The position numbers were made by a program, and so were the translations under genes. A stretch of 64,000 nucleotides of DNA from Pseudobutyrivibrio sp. MD2005 (lineage in GTDB: Bacteria > Bacillota > Clostridia > Lachnospirales > Lachnospiraceae), in contig NZ_JHXE01000021.1 in assembly GCF_000621865.1 (NCBI RefSeq), positions 1-64,000 on the forward strand, given 5' to 3'. The notes beneath the pieces are model-generated. The model was given only the letters and a program-made list of their open reading frames with translations. It did not search any database and had not been told where the DNA came from. The first letter of the stretch is position 1; every line of letters begins with the position of its first letter. This document shows positions 1-7,182 of this stretch, piece after piece.

Positions 1-220
1 TAAAAGAGGCTCCGCCAATTTACGAAAAACCCTCTTTCAGGTAATGGATGTACTCATCAAAACCATGCCACAGGACGATCCTGTTTATCAGTTCTTAGAT
101 AAGAAACGGGCACAAGGCAAGCCTTACTATGTCTATATGACAGCCGGTGCAAACAAGTTTCTAAGAATCTACTATGGACGAGTGAAAGAATACTTAGCCA
201 CTCTTCCAGAATCGAATTAA
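1..220 (+). CDS. IS110-family transposase, C-terminal part (cut by window edge)
   Basis: Open reading frame running in from the left edge (first full codon at 2) and ending at TAA 218-220, about 72 residues. It reads as the C-terminal Transposase_20 end of IS110/IS1111-type DEDD transposases: KRGS near the start, then DDPVYQFLDKKR, GKPYYVYMTAG, and NKFLRIYYGRVKEYL near the end. The family moves circular intermediates without classical inverted repeats, and target choice is guided by an element-encoded bridge RNA. The catalytic N-terminus and left end lie outside the window. The element's right end cannot be placed from this sequence. The family call is firm, the subgroup is not. Confidence 0.9.
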   Translation, partial: KRGSANLRKTLFQVMDVLIKTMPQDDPVYQFLDKKRAQGKPYYVYMTAGANKFLRIYYGRVKEYLATLPESN

Positions 221-241
221 TCTCAATCAATAAAACTATTC

Positions 242-266
242 AGACCAGCACTGGTTGTGGTGGTCT
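242..266 (+). terminator. Hairpin after the IS110 transposase
   Basis: Ten-base arms AGACCAGCAC (242-251) and GTGGTGGTCT (257-266) pair with one mismatch around a 5-nt loop, followed by TTATTTTG. It sits 21 bp after the transposase stop. It could be the transcript end or a structure belonging to the element's 3' non-coding end, where IS1111-type bridge RNAs lie. Confidence 0.5.
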
Positions 267-384
267 TATTTTGATACCTTCTTTTCAACCTGTATAAAAA
301 TTTCATTGTTCTTTAATTTAGCCTTGACTTTTTATTTGCAGGCTATTTAGCCGCATTTGCAGCTTTTTTCTCTTTATTGTCCAG

Positions 385-896
385 ATACATGCAATTGTTT
401 CTACACAGATTTGGCTAATTGCATGTATATCAATAGTTGTCTCACCATACATGTAATCACAATAGCGCCATTTTACACTTTTGCATGTATCCTTCTTAAT
501 CTTTGATTCACACATGCAATTTCCATACATGCAACTGGCACTAGTGCATGTACCAGGCACTTTTAATGATGTAAACATGCATTTTGCTCGTGGTACGCAT
601 AGCCAATTGCATGTATCTGCTTTTTTTATGAGCATATGCATGCAATCTTATATCAAACGTCACTGCTCAGTGCATGTACATAAATATTATTATTTTTAAT
701 ACATACATTTTCTCATGTTTACCACTCACCCTTACACTTAGACTTTATTTCAGCTTCTCAATAGCTAAATCCCTCCAAAATCTATGCAGGAAATATTGCA
801 TGTAACACACTATAAAAATTCTAATACATGCAATTTCACATTAATTCATACCCTAAATTGCATGTTACCTTTCAGATTGTATTTAATGCATGCAAT
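385..896. repeat. Motif array 1: alternating TTGCATGTAT/ATACATGCAA sites, 62-63 bp period
   Basis: No credible gene lies between 221 and 1561. Sites occur at 385 (-), 418 (+), 447 (-), 480 (+), 511 (-), 525 (-), 543 (+), 573 (-), 606 (+), 636 (-), 669 (+), a degenerate one at 699 (-), then 795 (+), 824 (-), 857 (+) and 886 (-). Orientation alternates apart from the extra site at 525. Centre-to-centre steps are 28-29 bp from a plus to the next minus site and 34 bp from minus to plus. Across the poorly conserved stretch 710-794 the distance 674.5 to 800.5 is 126 bp, exactly two periods, so the phase is kept. Sequences between sites are AT-rich and unrelated. Function unknown. Confidence 0.9.
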
Positions 897-1053
897 TGCT
901 AGGAATAATCAAAAATATATTTCCAGCAAATAAATATTCTAATATAGATATTTGCAATAGGATTATTAATAGCTTGCAAAAGCAACTAATCAGAGACAGT
1001 TTTCAAATTTGGAGATTATTTTAGGATGTAGCTTAAAACTTGTGACCTGACCA

Positions 1054-1110
1054 CGCCAGGCAATATTTTTTGCAGAAAATATTGGTCTTTGTCCGGTTTT
1101 TGTTTTTCTG
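1054..1110. repeat. Dispersed 57-bp repeat, copy A
   Basis: About 85 percent identical to 1489-1546 by eye, with one single-base indel. It contains the inverted repeat CAATATTTT / AAAATATTG (about 1060-1084) and ends in GGTTTTTGTTTTTCTG. Unlike copy B it does not follow a recognisable gene. It may be the 3' flank left after a gene was lost, or a small dispersed palindromic element. The rest of 897-1394 shows nothing gene-like on either strand. Confidence 0.6.
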
Positions 1111-1394
1111 CTGAGCATTACATTATTTTGTCAGCAAAAAGTCATAGATTCCTGAGAATATCAGTTATATTGGCGCAGGACATTAGACACTATGCCAAAA
1201 GGCATAATTCCACACTCCAATTAACTGATATCTACAAAAACCTATTCTTATGTCTCGTAAATTTGGGAAAACACGGCGAAATTAATAACTTTGCCGCAAA
1301 AGTGATATGTTAAAAAATCTTTCAAAACTCATTGAGTACTATAACGGTTGAGAAATTATTTGTCAATAAGTTTTTTTCAAGGAACTAATTCACA

Positions 1395-1431
1395 TAAAAA
1401 ATCCCCAAGGACAACAATAGTCCTTGGGGAT
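1395..1431 (-). terminator. Rho-independent terminator of the 5815-1562 operon
   Basis: A perfect 11-bp stem, ATCCCCAAGGA (1401-1411) with TCCTTGGGGAT (1421-1431), around a 9-nt loop. Read on the minus strand it is followed at once by TTTTTTATG, the classical U-tract. It lies about 130 bp past the last gene of the operon. Confidence 0.85.
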
Positions 1432-1488
1432 AAGATTCTATGACTTCTTGTGGGCTACTTAAGGAAAACGCCCACAAGAACTTGGCTT

Positions 1489-1546
1489 CGCCAAGCAACA
1501 TTTTCTTTCAGAAAATATTGGTCCATTTCCGGTTCTTGTTTTTCTG
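1489..1546. repeat. Dispersed 57-bp repeat, copy B, with hairpin at the gene end
   Basis: Second copy of the element at 1054-1110, lying just beyond the stop of the minus-strand nucleotidyltransferase. Its right part extends into a longer hairpin: GGTTCTTGTTTTTC (1531-1544) pairs with GAAAAACAAAAACC (1549-1562). Here the hairpin could act as a transcript 3' end. Confidence 0.6.
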
Positions 1547-1561
1547 AGGAAAAACAAAAAC

Positions 1562-2293
1562 CTATTCATTCAAAAAAGCCTGTAATTCTTCAGGTGTGCC
1601 AAGCACATGCACTCTCTCTGGTGCGATGTCAGAAATGTAAATCTCGCCGCCTTTTGAAAGAAGATAATCATATAAAGGTGCAACGTATTTTTCACCATTA
1701 ACTAAATCCTGAGTCTTACTGTAGTACTCGTTATATAAATCCTCGTATAAGCCGCAAGTCTTGAAATAGTATGCGCCTAGTGTACAGTAATTAGAAATGC
1801 GCTGCTTTTCTTTGATTTCCACAACCTTTCCAGCATCATCAAGTCTCACAAAGCTCCAGTGATCACCTTCTGCCTGGAAGCAAGGGATAAAGCCATCTCC
1901 TTTGAGCTCAGCTGAATTCATTTCGCCAGCCTCTACATAAGTATCAATGTTGTAGATAAGTAATGCATTATCGCGGCTCCAGAATTCAGCAGCTTTCATG
2001 GCTGTAGTAGCCTGGCCATCTGTAAGGTAATCTAAAATGATTACGTGATACTTTTCAATGCCAAGCTCCTGGCACTTAGACTCAATAAAGCCCTTTACAT
2101 CATTTTCTTCATCAGCCATTGCTATAAACACGTACTGATTAACATCTGCCTTGTAGCCCTCTAAGCTGATCAAAGACCACTCGAATAATGTCTTGCCCTT
2201 AGCCTCAATCATGTATTTAGGCACATTGTATCCTGCTTTTCTAAAACGAGAGCCAAGGCCGCCCATAGTAATAACTACATCAATTTTTCCCAT
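1562..2293 (-). CDS. Sugar-phosphate/phospho-compound nucleotidyltransferase
   Basis: 243-residue GT-A-fold NTP transferase. The nucleotide-binding loop GGLGSRFR is at 11-18, followed by PKYMIE at 25-30 and the metal-binding aspartate in LLIYNIDTYV at about 117. Such enzymes join NTP to a phosphorylated small molecule or sugar, giving an NDP-activated donor and pyrophosphate in the cytosol. AGGGAGG seven bases before ATG 2293 supports the start. It is the last gene of a five-gene operon that also holds an APH-like kinase and a HAD phosphatase. That arrangement resembles pathways making a cytidylylated phospho-substituent, as LicA/LicC do for phosphocholine. The substrate is not readable from sequence, and a plain sugar nucleotidyltransferase is the alternative. 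Confidence 0.75.
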   Translation of the reverse strand: MGKIDVVITMGGLGSRFRKAGYNVPKYMIEAKGKTLFEWSLISLEGYKADVNQYVFIAMADEENDVKGFIESKCQELGIEKYHVIILDYLTDGQATTAMKAAEFWSRDNALLIYNIDTYVEAGEMNSAELKGDGFIPCFQAEGDHWSFVRLDDAGKVVEIKEKQRISNYCTLGAYYFKTCGLYEDLYNEYYSKTQDLVNGEKYVAPLYDYLLSKGGEIYISDIAPERVHVLGTPEELQAFLNE

Positions 2294-2305
2294 AATAAAA
2301 CCTCC

Positions 2306-2698
2306 CTACTGCTGTCTAGAACCCTCACAAATCTTTTCCAATTCCTCTGGTGAGTACTTCAAAAACTCGTCTGGTCTAACAGTTCTGTCATCTACATAAA
2401 AGCCTTTATGGCCTGGCCAAACCTTGCCGTATACGATTTCATCGTATGGGATATCCCACTTTGCAAGCCACTCGTTTAGTACTGCTGCAGTGTGCTTGTT
2501 GATAAGGCCAAGGTTGCCATTGTATGTGTTCATGTTGCGAGATGTGTAAAGCACGATGCGTGCGCCGTTTTCCTTGTAGTATCTGAGCTTCTCGATCATT
2601 TCTGGGAATGGTACAAGATCCTCATAGCGCTCATCCTTTTTCTTAATAGGACAAAGTGTGCCATCAATATCAAACACGAAAGAATAATCCTTAAACAT
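2306..2698 (-). CDS. HAD-superfamily phosphatase (capsule-locus type)
   Basis: 130 residues, short for a HAD hydrolase and lacking a cap domain. Motif I DIDGTL at 10-15 supplies the nucleophile and acid aspartates, motif II TSR is at 52-54, and motif III/IV YVDDRT is at 101-106. Family members hydrolyse phosphate esters. The start ATG 2698 lies inside the last codons of the upstream kinase gene (8-bp overlap), with AAGGAG upstream, so translation is probably coupled. With the kinase and nucleotidyltransferase on either side it probably works on the same phospho-intermediate. Similar small HAD genes are often annotated as capsular biosynthesis proteins; the substrate is unknown. Confidence 0.75.
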   Translation of the reverse strand: MFKDYSFVFDIDGTLCPIKKKDERYEDLVPFPEMIEKLRYYKENGARIVLYTSRNMNTYNGNLGLINKHTAAVLNEWLAKWDIPYDEIVYGKVWPGHKGFYVDDRTVRPDEFLKYSPEELEKICEGSRQQ

Positions 2699-4145
2699 CT
2701 GCTTCTATCTCCTTTAAAATTCTATCTACATTCAAAATAAAGCCAAAGACTTTGTGTGGGTTGTCAATGTGCAATGGAAGCATAGATAGGAATAATGACG
2801 CTTCGTATATACGAACTGTCAAATAATCAAATCCATTTTCCTGAACCTTATCTCTGAAGATTCTCATGTACTGAGCATTATCAAATGGAATCTCTAAATC
2901 ATAAGAGAAATCCTCTGCGATTCTGATATCAAACAATCCATTGTTGAAGAAATCGTATTTACCACATACTGAATGACTTAGCTTTGCTATGTCATAGTAT
3001 GGGTTAGTCCACAAATCCTCTTCCTTGCTGGCGCCCTTAGGATCAATAAACTTAAGGGTCTGAGTCGATTTATTATATAACGTATTTGCGAAGCATGGGT
3101 CGCCATGGCCTATTACCATTTCTCTAGGATACTTGTTTCTTGCTTCAATCTTTTCTTTCAAAGCAAAATATCTGTTAACCAAGCCATCGATTGTAATATC
3201 TGTATGCCCTGCAAGAAGGCGTTCAATCTGCTCATAATCTGGAAGCTTCTTTAAATCAGCAATACGGTCATTTACTTTGTCGATATAAAGAGCATCGGCG
3301 CAAGCCTGATACTGGCTGTCATCACAAGCCTTTGAATGACGACATTTAAAGAAGTAAAAATATTTGTCCATCAATGATTCAAACTCTGATTCATCCATAG
3401 AGCCGTGAACCCATTTGATAGCAAGGTCTGTCATGTGGAGGCGTTCCATTGTGTAGCTGGCAGCCTCATCTGTCTCTTGATAATTGAAAGGCATTACAAA
3501 CCAGTACTTCATATCCTCTGGAAGGAGATGATAGAAATCGTACTCTGCCTTAATCTTCTTTTTGTTTGTAGAGCTCTTTACAAGAGTGTATTCGTTGCCC
3601 TTTAAGCTATTAAAATATCTGGAATCAAAATTGCCTGTAACACACTGGATGAAATTCATGATAATTCCAATATCTACCATGCCTTCTATCTCAAAGTGCT
3701 CTTCGCATTCCTTTGCCAAATCCCATGGCTTACGGCCAGCAATGATATTCTTGCAGAATGCGATGTAGCTTTCTAAGTTAGGAAATAATACTGCTACAGC
3801 CCTGTTACCAGCAAGAGCTGCAAATGGCTCATCTATAAATGAAAGCTTCTCAAAAGAAAGCTTAGCAGCTGCCGCATCACTGAAGATATAGTTTGAAAAG
3901 CAGTGGATTAAGCGGACATCCTGGCCATTATAAACCTCAAGCTGCTTTTCCAAATCAGCATACTCAAATACAGAATGAACCTTCTTCCAAACTACATCTG
4001 AAAAGATGCGCTCCATCTCATCCTTATAGTATTCCTCAAGGCAGCGCTTTTTAACTACGACATCAGCAAAGCCCTTTTCTCCAATAATATCAGCGATTAC
4101 CTCGCTCTTTCTTCCTGTATCATCATAAATAACTATTGTCTTCAT
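2691..4145 (-). CDS. APH/choline-kinase-like phosphotransferase
   Basis: 484 residues from ATG 4145 (AAAGGA six bases upstream; a GTG 15 bp earlier lacks a good site). The C-terminal part has the kinase signature of aminoglycoside phosphotransferase/choline kinase folds: HGDPCFANT at about 347-355, with catalytic Asp and metal-binding Asn, and FIDPKG at about 366-371 with the DFG-equivalent Asp. The first roughly 200 residues are not diagnostic. Expected to phosphorylate a small alcohol or sugar with ATP, feeding the nucleotidyltransferase two genes downstream. It starts 2 bp after the stop of the flippase-like gene and overlaps the HAD gene, so the operon is tightly packed. The substrate is unknown. 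Confidence 0.75.
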   Translation of the reverse strand: MKTIVIYDDTGRKSEVIADIIGEKGFADVVVKKRCLEEYYKDEMERIFSDVVWKKVHSVFEYADLEKQLEVYNGQDVRLIHCFSNYIFSDAAAAKLSFEKLSFIDEPFAALAGNRAVAVLFPNLESYIAFCKNIIAGRKPWDLAKECEEHFEIEGMVDIGIIMNFIQCVTGNFDSRYFNSLKGNEYTLVKSSTNKKKIKAEYDFYHLLPEDMKYWFVMPFNYQETDEAASYTMERLHMTDLAIKWVHGSMDESEFESLMDKYFYFFKCRHSKACDDSQYQACADALYIDKVNDRIADLKKLPDYEQIERLLAGHTDITIDGLVNRYFALKEKIEARNKYPREMVIGHGDPCFANTLYNKSTQTLKFIDPKGASKEEDLWTNPYYDIAKLSHSVCGKYDFFNNGLFDIRIAEDFSYDLEIPFDNAQYMRIFRDKVQENGFDYLTVRIYEASLFLSMLPLHIDNPHKVFGFILNVDRILKEIEADV

Positions 4146-4146
4146 G

Positions 4147-5004
4147 CTAATTCCTTTCACCCTTGGCTGTGCCGCAGGCCTTTACCAAAAGATAAATCAC
4201 AATCATTAGAATAACGCTTATCAAAATAAACTGCTTTAGCTCTGGCGACTGTGTGCCGCTTAAAGCTGAGCGTAAATACTCGGAAATCTTAGGTGTTAAT
4301 GCTCCTGCATCATTTATCTTGCTCATAATCACAATGCTTCCGATTTCCACTATCCATGCAAGTAAAGATAGGACATATAATATGATGCCTCGACCTCGTG
4401 ACACATTTGCAATCTCTTCGTAGACCAGATTAGTCTTATCTAAAAAGTGTAACACCGCGATTTTGTGAGGTGTAGCCTTTGCTCTAAGCAAATATTTCTT
4501 CCAGTATGAATACAGGCCTGGGAATACAATGAAAATCACTAAGGCTGCAACAATAAATACAACAAGCAGATATACTAGCGGGATTATCGGCTGGCCGCTG
4601 TAAAGCCACATGGCAATTATCATTGTTACAAGTGCGATAGTATCCATAAATCTGTCAAGCAGCACTGTGATTACACCTTTTAAGATGTTGTTAATCTGAT
4701 AGCCGTAGCAATACATCCTAAAAAGCTCGCCCAACTTAAATGGAAGCAGTATGCTGACAGGTGTTACCTTACAATAAATCTTAGCGTAGCTAGATGCACT
4801 AAGACCTGCGCCATAAAGCGCCAAATACAATCTGAATGCTTTTAGAAAATGCACTATCACAACCGTAGCTGTAACTATAAGTATGTTAGTCACATCAACG
4901 CTTTCAGACAAGCTTGAAATATTATAGTTGTAAAAAAAGATTAGTGCTGCCGCAAACAACACTAAAATATTTATTAAATTATAGACGAAAGATTTTCTAT
5001 TCAT
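4147..5004 (-). CDS. Flippase-like integral membrane protein (LPG-synthase TM/AglD family)
   Basis: About 285 residues with seven to eight hydrophobic spans and the family pattern FKLGELFRMYCYG near residue 95, where a GE pair within LGE(L/F) is typical of UPF0104/lysylphosphatidylglycerol-synthase transmembrane domains. VLLDRFMDT follows at about 118. These proteins flip or accept lipid-linked substrates at the cytoplasmic membrane. Here it sits between a polyprenyl-phosphate-type GT2 and a kinase/nucleotidyltransferase set, so a role in moving a lipid-linked glycosyl unit is plausible. ATG 5004 was preferred over the adjoining GTG 5007. Confidence 0.7.
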   Translation of the reverse strand: MNRKSFVYNLINILVLFAAALIFFYNYNISSLSESVDVTNILIVTATVVIVHFLKAFRLYLALYGAGLSASSYAKIYCKVTPVSILLPFKLGELFRMYCYGYQINNILKGVITVLLDRFMDTIALVTMIIAMWLYSGQPIIPLVYLLVVFIVAALVIFIVFPGLYSYWKKYLLRAKATPHKIAVLHFLDKTNLVYEEIANVSRGRGIILYVLSLLAWIVEIGSIVIMSKINDAGALTPKISEYLRSALSGTQSPELKQFILISVILMIVIYLLVKACGTAKGERN

Positions 5005-5017
5005 CACTCCACCACTA

Positions 5018-5815
5018 CTACTCGTTTGTATAAATCACCTGAGCTGTGTAATCCTCGATTACTCTATCTCTATGCTCTTCTGTAACAAACTTTTTCTTGT
5101 TGATAATAAAAGAACCCAAAAGCTTCAAGACAACCATAGCCTGGTTTACCATCTTTACGTTAGAAACCTGGTCGTCCTCACGCCAAATTATTGGGAAAAA
5201 CTTTACCTTATGCTTGTAAAATGCCTGTCCCATAACCATGCAATAGTTGAATACCAGGTTGTCTTTATATTTAAAATAAAACTTATCCTTAAGGATGTTT
5301 ACATTGTACATGTTGAGGCCTGAGCCCAAGTCATAAACCTTGTAACCGCAACCAATTGAAAACAGCATGTTGTAAACTTTGTTACCAAATGTTCTAAAGC
5401 TTGAATAGCCCTGAAGCTTAGAACCTTTCATAAAACGAGCGCCAAGGAAGCAATCATACTTCTCATATTCCTTGTTCTTAAGATAAGGCAAGATGTTTGA
5501 AATATCCCCCTGATCATCACCGTGAAGAAGGATGACATAATCAAAGTCATGCTCCATTGCATACTTAAAAGCTACCTTGTGGGAGCCGCCAAGTCCATAG
5601 TTATCATCATTTCTAAAAAGTGAAACCTTTACCGGCAGCTTCTTATCGTTAAGATAATCCTGAACCACCTGCTCGCCATTATCAGTAGAACGATTGTTAA
5701 TAATGATTACCTCTGAAAGGTAAGAACATACCTCATCTGTAAGCTGACCAAGCACTCTTGTAATCTGCTTTTCGCAATTGTACATAGGTATAAATAATAG
5801 AATTTTATTTTCCAT
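5018..5815 (-). CDS. Glycosyltransferase family 2 (polyprenyl-phosphate glycosyltransferase-like)
   Basis: 265-residue GT-A enzyme. IPMYNCEKQI near the N-terminus, INNRSTD at about 40-46, and the metal-binding motif as HGDDQGD at about 98-104. No C-terminal membrane span, unlike many DPM/GtrB enzymes. It probably transfers a sugar from a nucleotide donor to undecaprenyl phosphate or to a lipid-linked sugar. First gene of the operon running to 1562. CAGGAG eight bases before ATG 5815 supports the start, and the promoter must lie in 5816-5937, shared with the divergent GT4 gene. Confidence 0.85.
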   Translation of the reverse strand: MENKILLFIPMYNCEKQITRVLGQLTDEVCSYLSEVIIINNRSTDNGEQVVQDYLNDKKLPVKVSLFRNDDNYGLGGSHKVAFKYAMEHDFDYVILLHGDDQGDISNILPYLKNKEYEKYDCFLGARFMKGSKLQGYSSFRTFGNKVYNMLFSIGCGYKVYDLGSGLNMYNVNILKDKFYFKYKDNLVFNYCMVMGQAFYKHKVKFFPIIWREDDQVSNVKMVNQAMVVLKLLGSFIINKKKFVTEEHRDRVIEDYTAQVIYTNE

Positions 5816-5937
5816 GGAAATCTCCTGATTTATTTGATTTTTATCCTAAACACAGATAATATATTTTTATATGTGTGCCTTGATTTACACGTTGGCATAC
5901 ATAGATATATTACAATATTTATCAGAGGATTGCCACC

Positions 5938-7122
5938 TTGAAAATACTTATGATTAATGTGGTTTGCGGCATTCGAAGCACAGGGCGCATCTGTACAGAT
6001 ATCGCAAAAGGCTTGGAGCAGCAGGGCCACGAGGTAAAAATAGCATATGGACGTGAACATGTGCCTGCCGAATTCCAGCGTTTTGCGGTAAAAATTGGAA
6101 GCTCTTTTGATGTGAAGCTGCACGGACTTAAGGCCAGATTACTTGATGGAATGGGACTTGGCAGTAAGAAAGCTACTGAAGATTTTGTTGCTTGGGTAAA
6201 GGAATATGATCCTGATGTGATTCATCTTCACAACATACATGGGTACTATATCAATTATCCTGTGCTTTTCGATTATCTAAAGGACTGTGGTAAAAAGATT
6301 ATCTGGACCATGCATGATTGTTGGAGCTTTACAGGACACTGCATGTATTTCAATTACGAAAACTGTGAGAAATATAAAAGTGGCTGTGGCAACTGCCCGC
6401 AAAATGGAGTGTATCCAAAGCGAATTGGGCCTGATAAATCTGCTAGAAATTATTCGTTGAAGAAGCTGTATTTTACTGGTATTCCAAACCTTACGATTGT
6501 AACCCCTTCCTATTGGTTGGAAGGCTTAGTTAAGCAATCTTACATGGCTGAATATCCTGTCACCACTATTCACAATGGAGTGGTTTTAGATACATTCAAA
6601 CCTACTGAAAGCAACATATTATCGCGTCTCGGAATTTCTGATAAAAAAGTGATTCTTGGCGTTGCTGCTGTTTGGGATCGAAGAAAGGGTATGGCTGATT
6701 TTATAGAACTTGCAGATATGCTTGATGATTCTTATAGAGTGGTTTTAGTAGGATTATCAAAAGAGCATATTGCTTCACTTCCCGCAAACATAATCGGCAT
6801 CGAGCGTACTGATTCTGTTAAGGAACTTGTGGAGCTTTACTCTGCGGCCTATGTATTTGTGAATGCTACATATGAAGATAATTATCCTACCACAAATCTG
6901 GAGGCTATTGCCTGTGGCACACCTGTGATTACCTATGATACTGGTGGAAGCCCTGAAAGTGCTGGGTTTTATGGGATGACTCTGAAAGAAAAATCAGCGA
7001 AAGCTATCTATGATGCGCTGGGAAAAATTTCAGAGGTGGAGCCTGTTTCAGATTATATGGAGAAAATTTCTAATGATAGAGCTATAAATGAATATTTGAA
7101 GGTGATTGTGAATGGGGAATAA
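5938..7122 (+). CDS. Glycosyltransferase family 4 (WcaC-like)
   Basis: 394-residue GT-B glycosyltransferase. N-terminal Rossmann half begins MKILMINVVC, with VIHLHNIHGYYINY and TMHDCWSFTGHC (about 95-130). The C-terminal donor-binding half has NATYEDNYPTTNLEAIACGTP (about 297-317, the E-x7-E region). The sequence around CEKYKSGCGNCP is typical of WcaC/colanic-type enzymes. It starts with TTG 5938, eight bases after AGAGGA; no better ATG exists upstream in frame. Transcribed alone on the plus strand, divergent from the GT2 operon, and closed by a strong terminator. Confidence 0.88.
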   Translation: MKILMINVVCGIRSTGRICTDIAKGLEQQGHEVKIAYGREHVPAEFQRFAVKIGSSFDVKLHGLKARLLDGMGLGSKKATEDFVAWVKEYDPDVIHLHNIHGYYINYPVLFDYLKDCGKKIIWTMHDCWSFTGHCMYFNYENCEKYKSGCGNCPQNGVYPKRIGPDKSARNYSLKKLYFTGIPNLTIVTPSYWLEGLVKQSYMAEYPVTTIHNGVVLDTFKPTESNILSRLGISDKKVILGVAAVWDRRKGMADFIELADMLDDSYRVVLVGLSKEHIASLPANIIGIERTDSVKELVELYSAAYVFVNATYEDNYPTTNLEAIACGTPVITYDTGGSPESAGFYGMTLKEKSAKAIYDALGKISEVEPVSDYMEKISNDRAINEYLKVIVNGE

Positions 7123-7123
7123 T

Positions 7124-7180
7124 AACCCTCATCAGTCACCTAAGGTAACAGCTTCTCCCTTGAAAGGGAGAAGCCTTTTT
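7124..7180 (+). terminator. Terminator inside a dispersed CTCATCAGTCACC-type repeat
   Basis: GCTTCTCCCT (7151-7160) pairs with AGGGAGAAGC (7165-7174) and is followed by CTTTTTTATT, ending the GT4 transcript. The preceding CCCTCATCAGTCACC with GGTAACAG resembles a short intergenic repeat I recognise from many gut and rumen genomes. Only one copy is in the window. Confidence 0.85.
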
Positions 7181-7182
7181 TA

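Noticed and set aside
318-699. Open frames of 70-107 codons on both strands across array 1
   Set aside because: Cys/His/Met-rich translations are produced by the repeated TGCATG motif; no ribosome site and no family resemblance.
385-896. Array 1 as a CRISPR array
   Set aside because: Repeats are only about 11 bp, alternate in orientation, spacing alternates 28/34 bp, spacers are short and AT-rich, and no cas genes are present.
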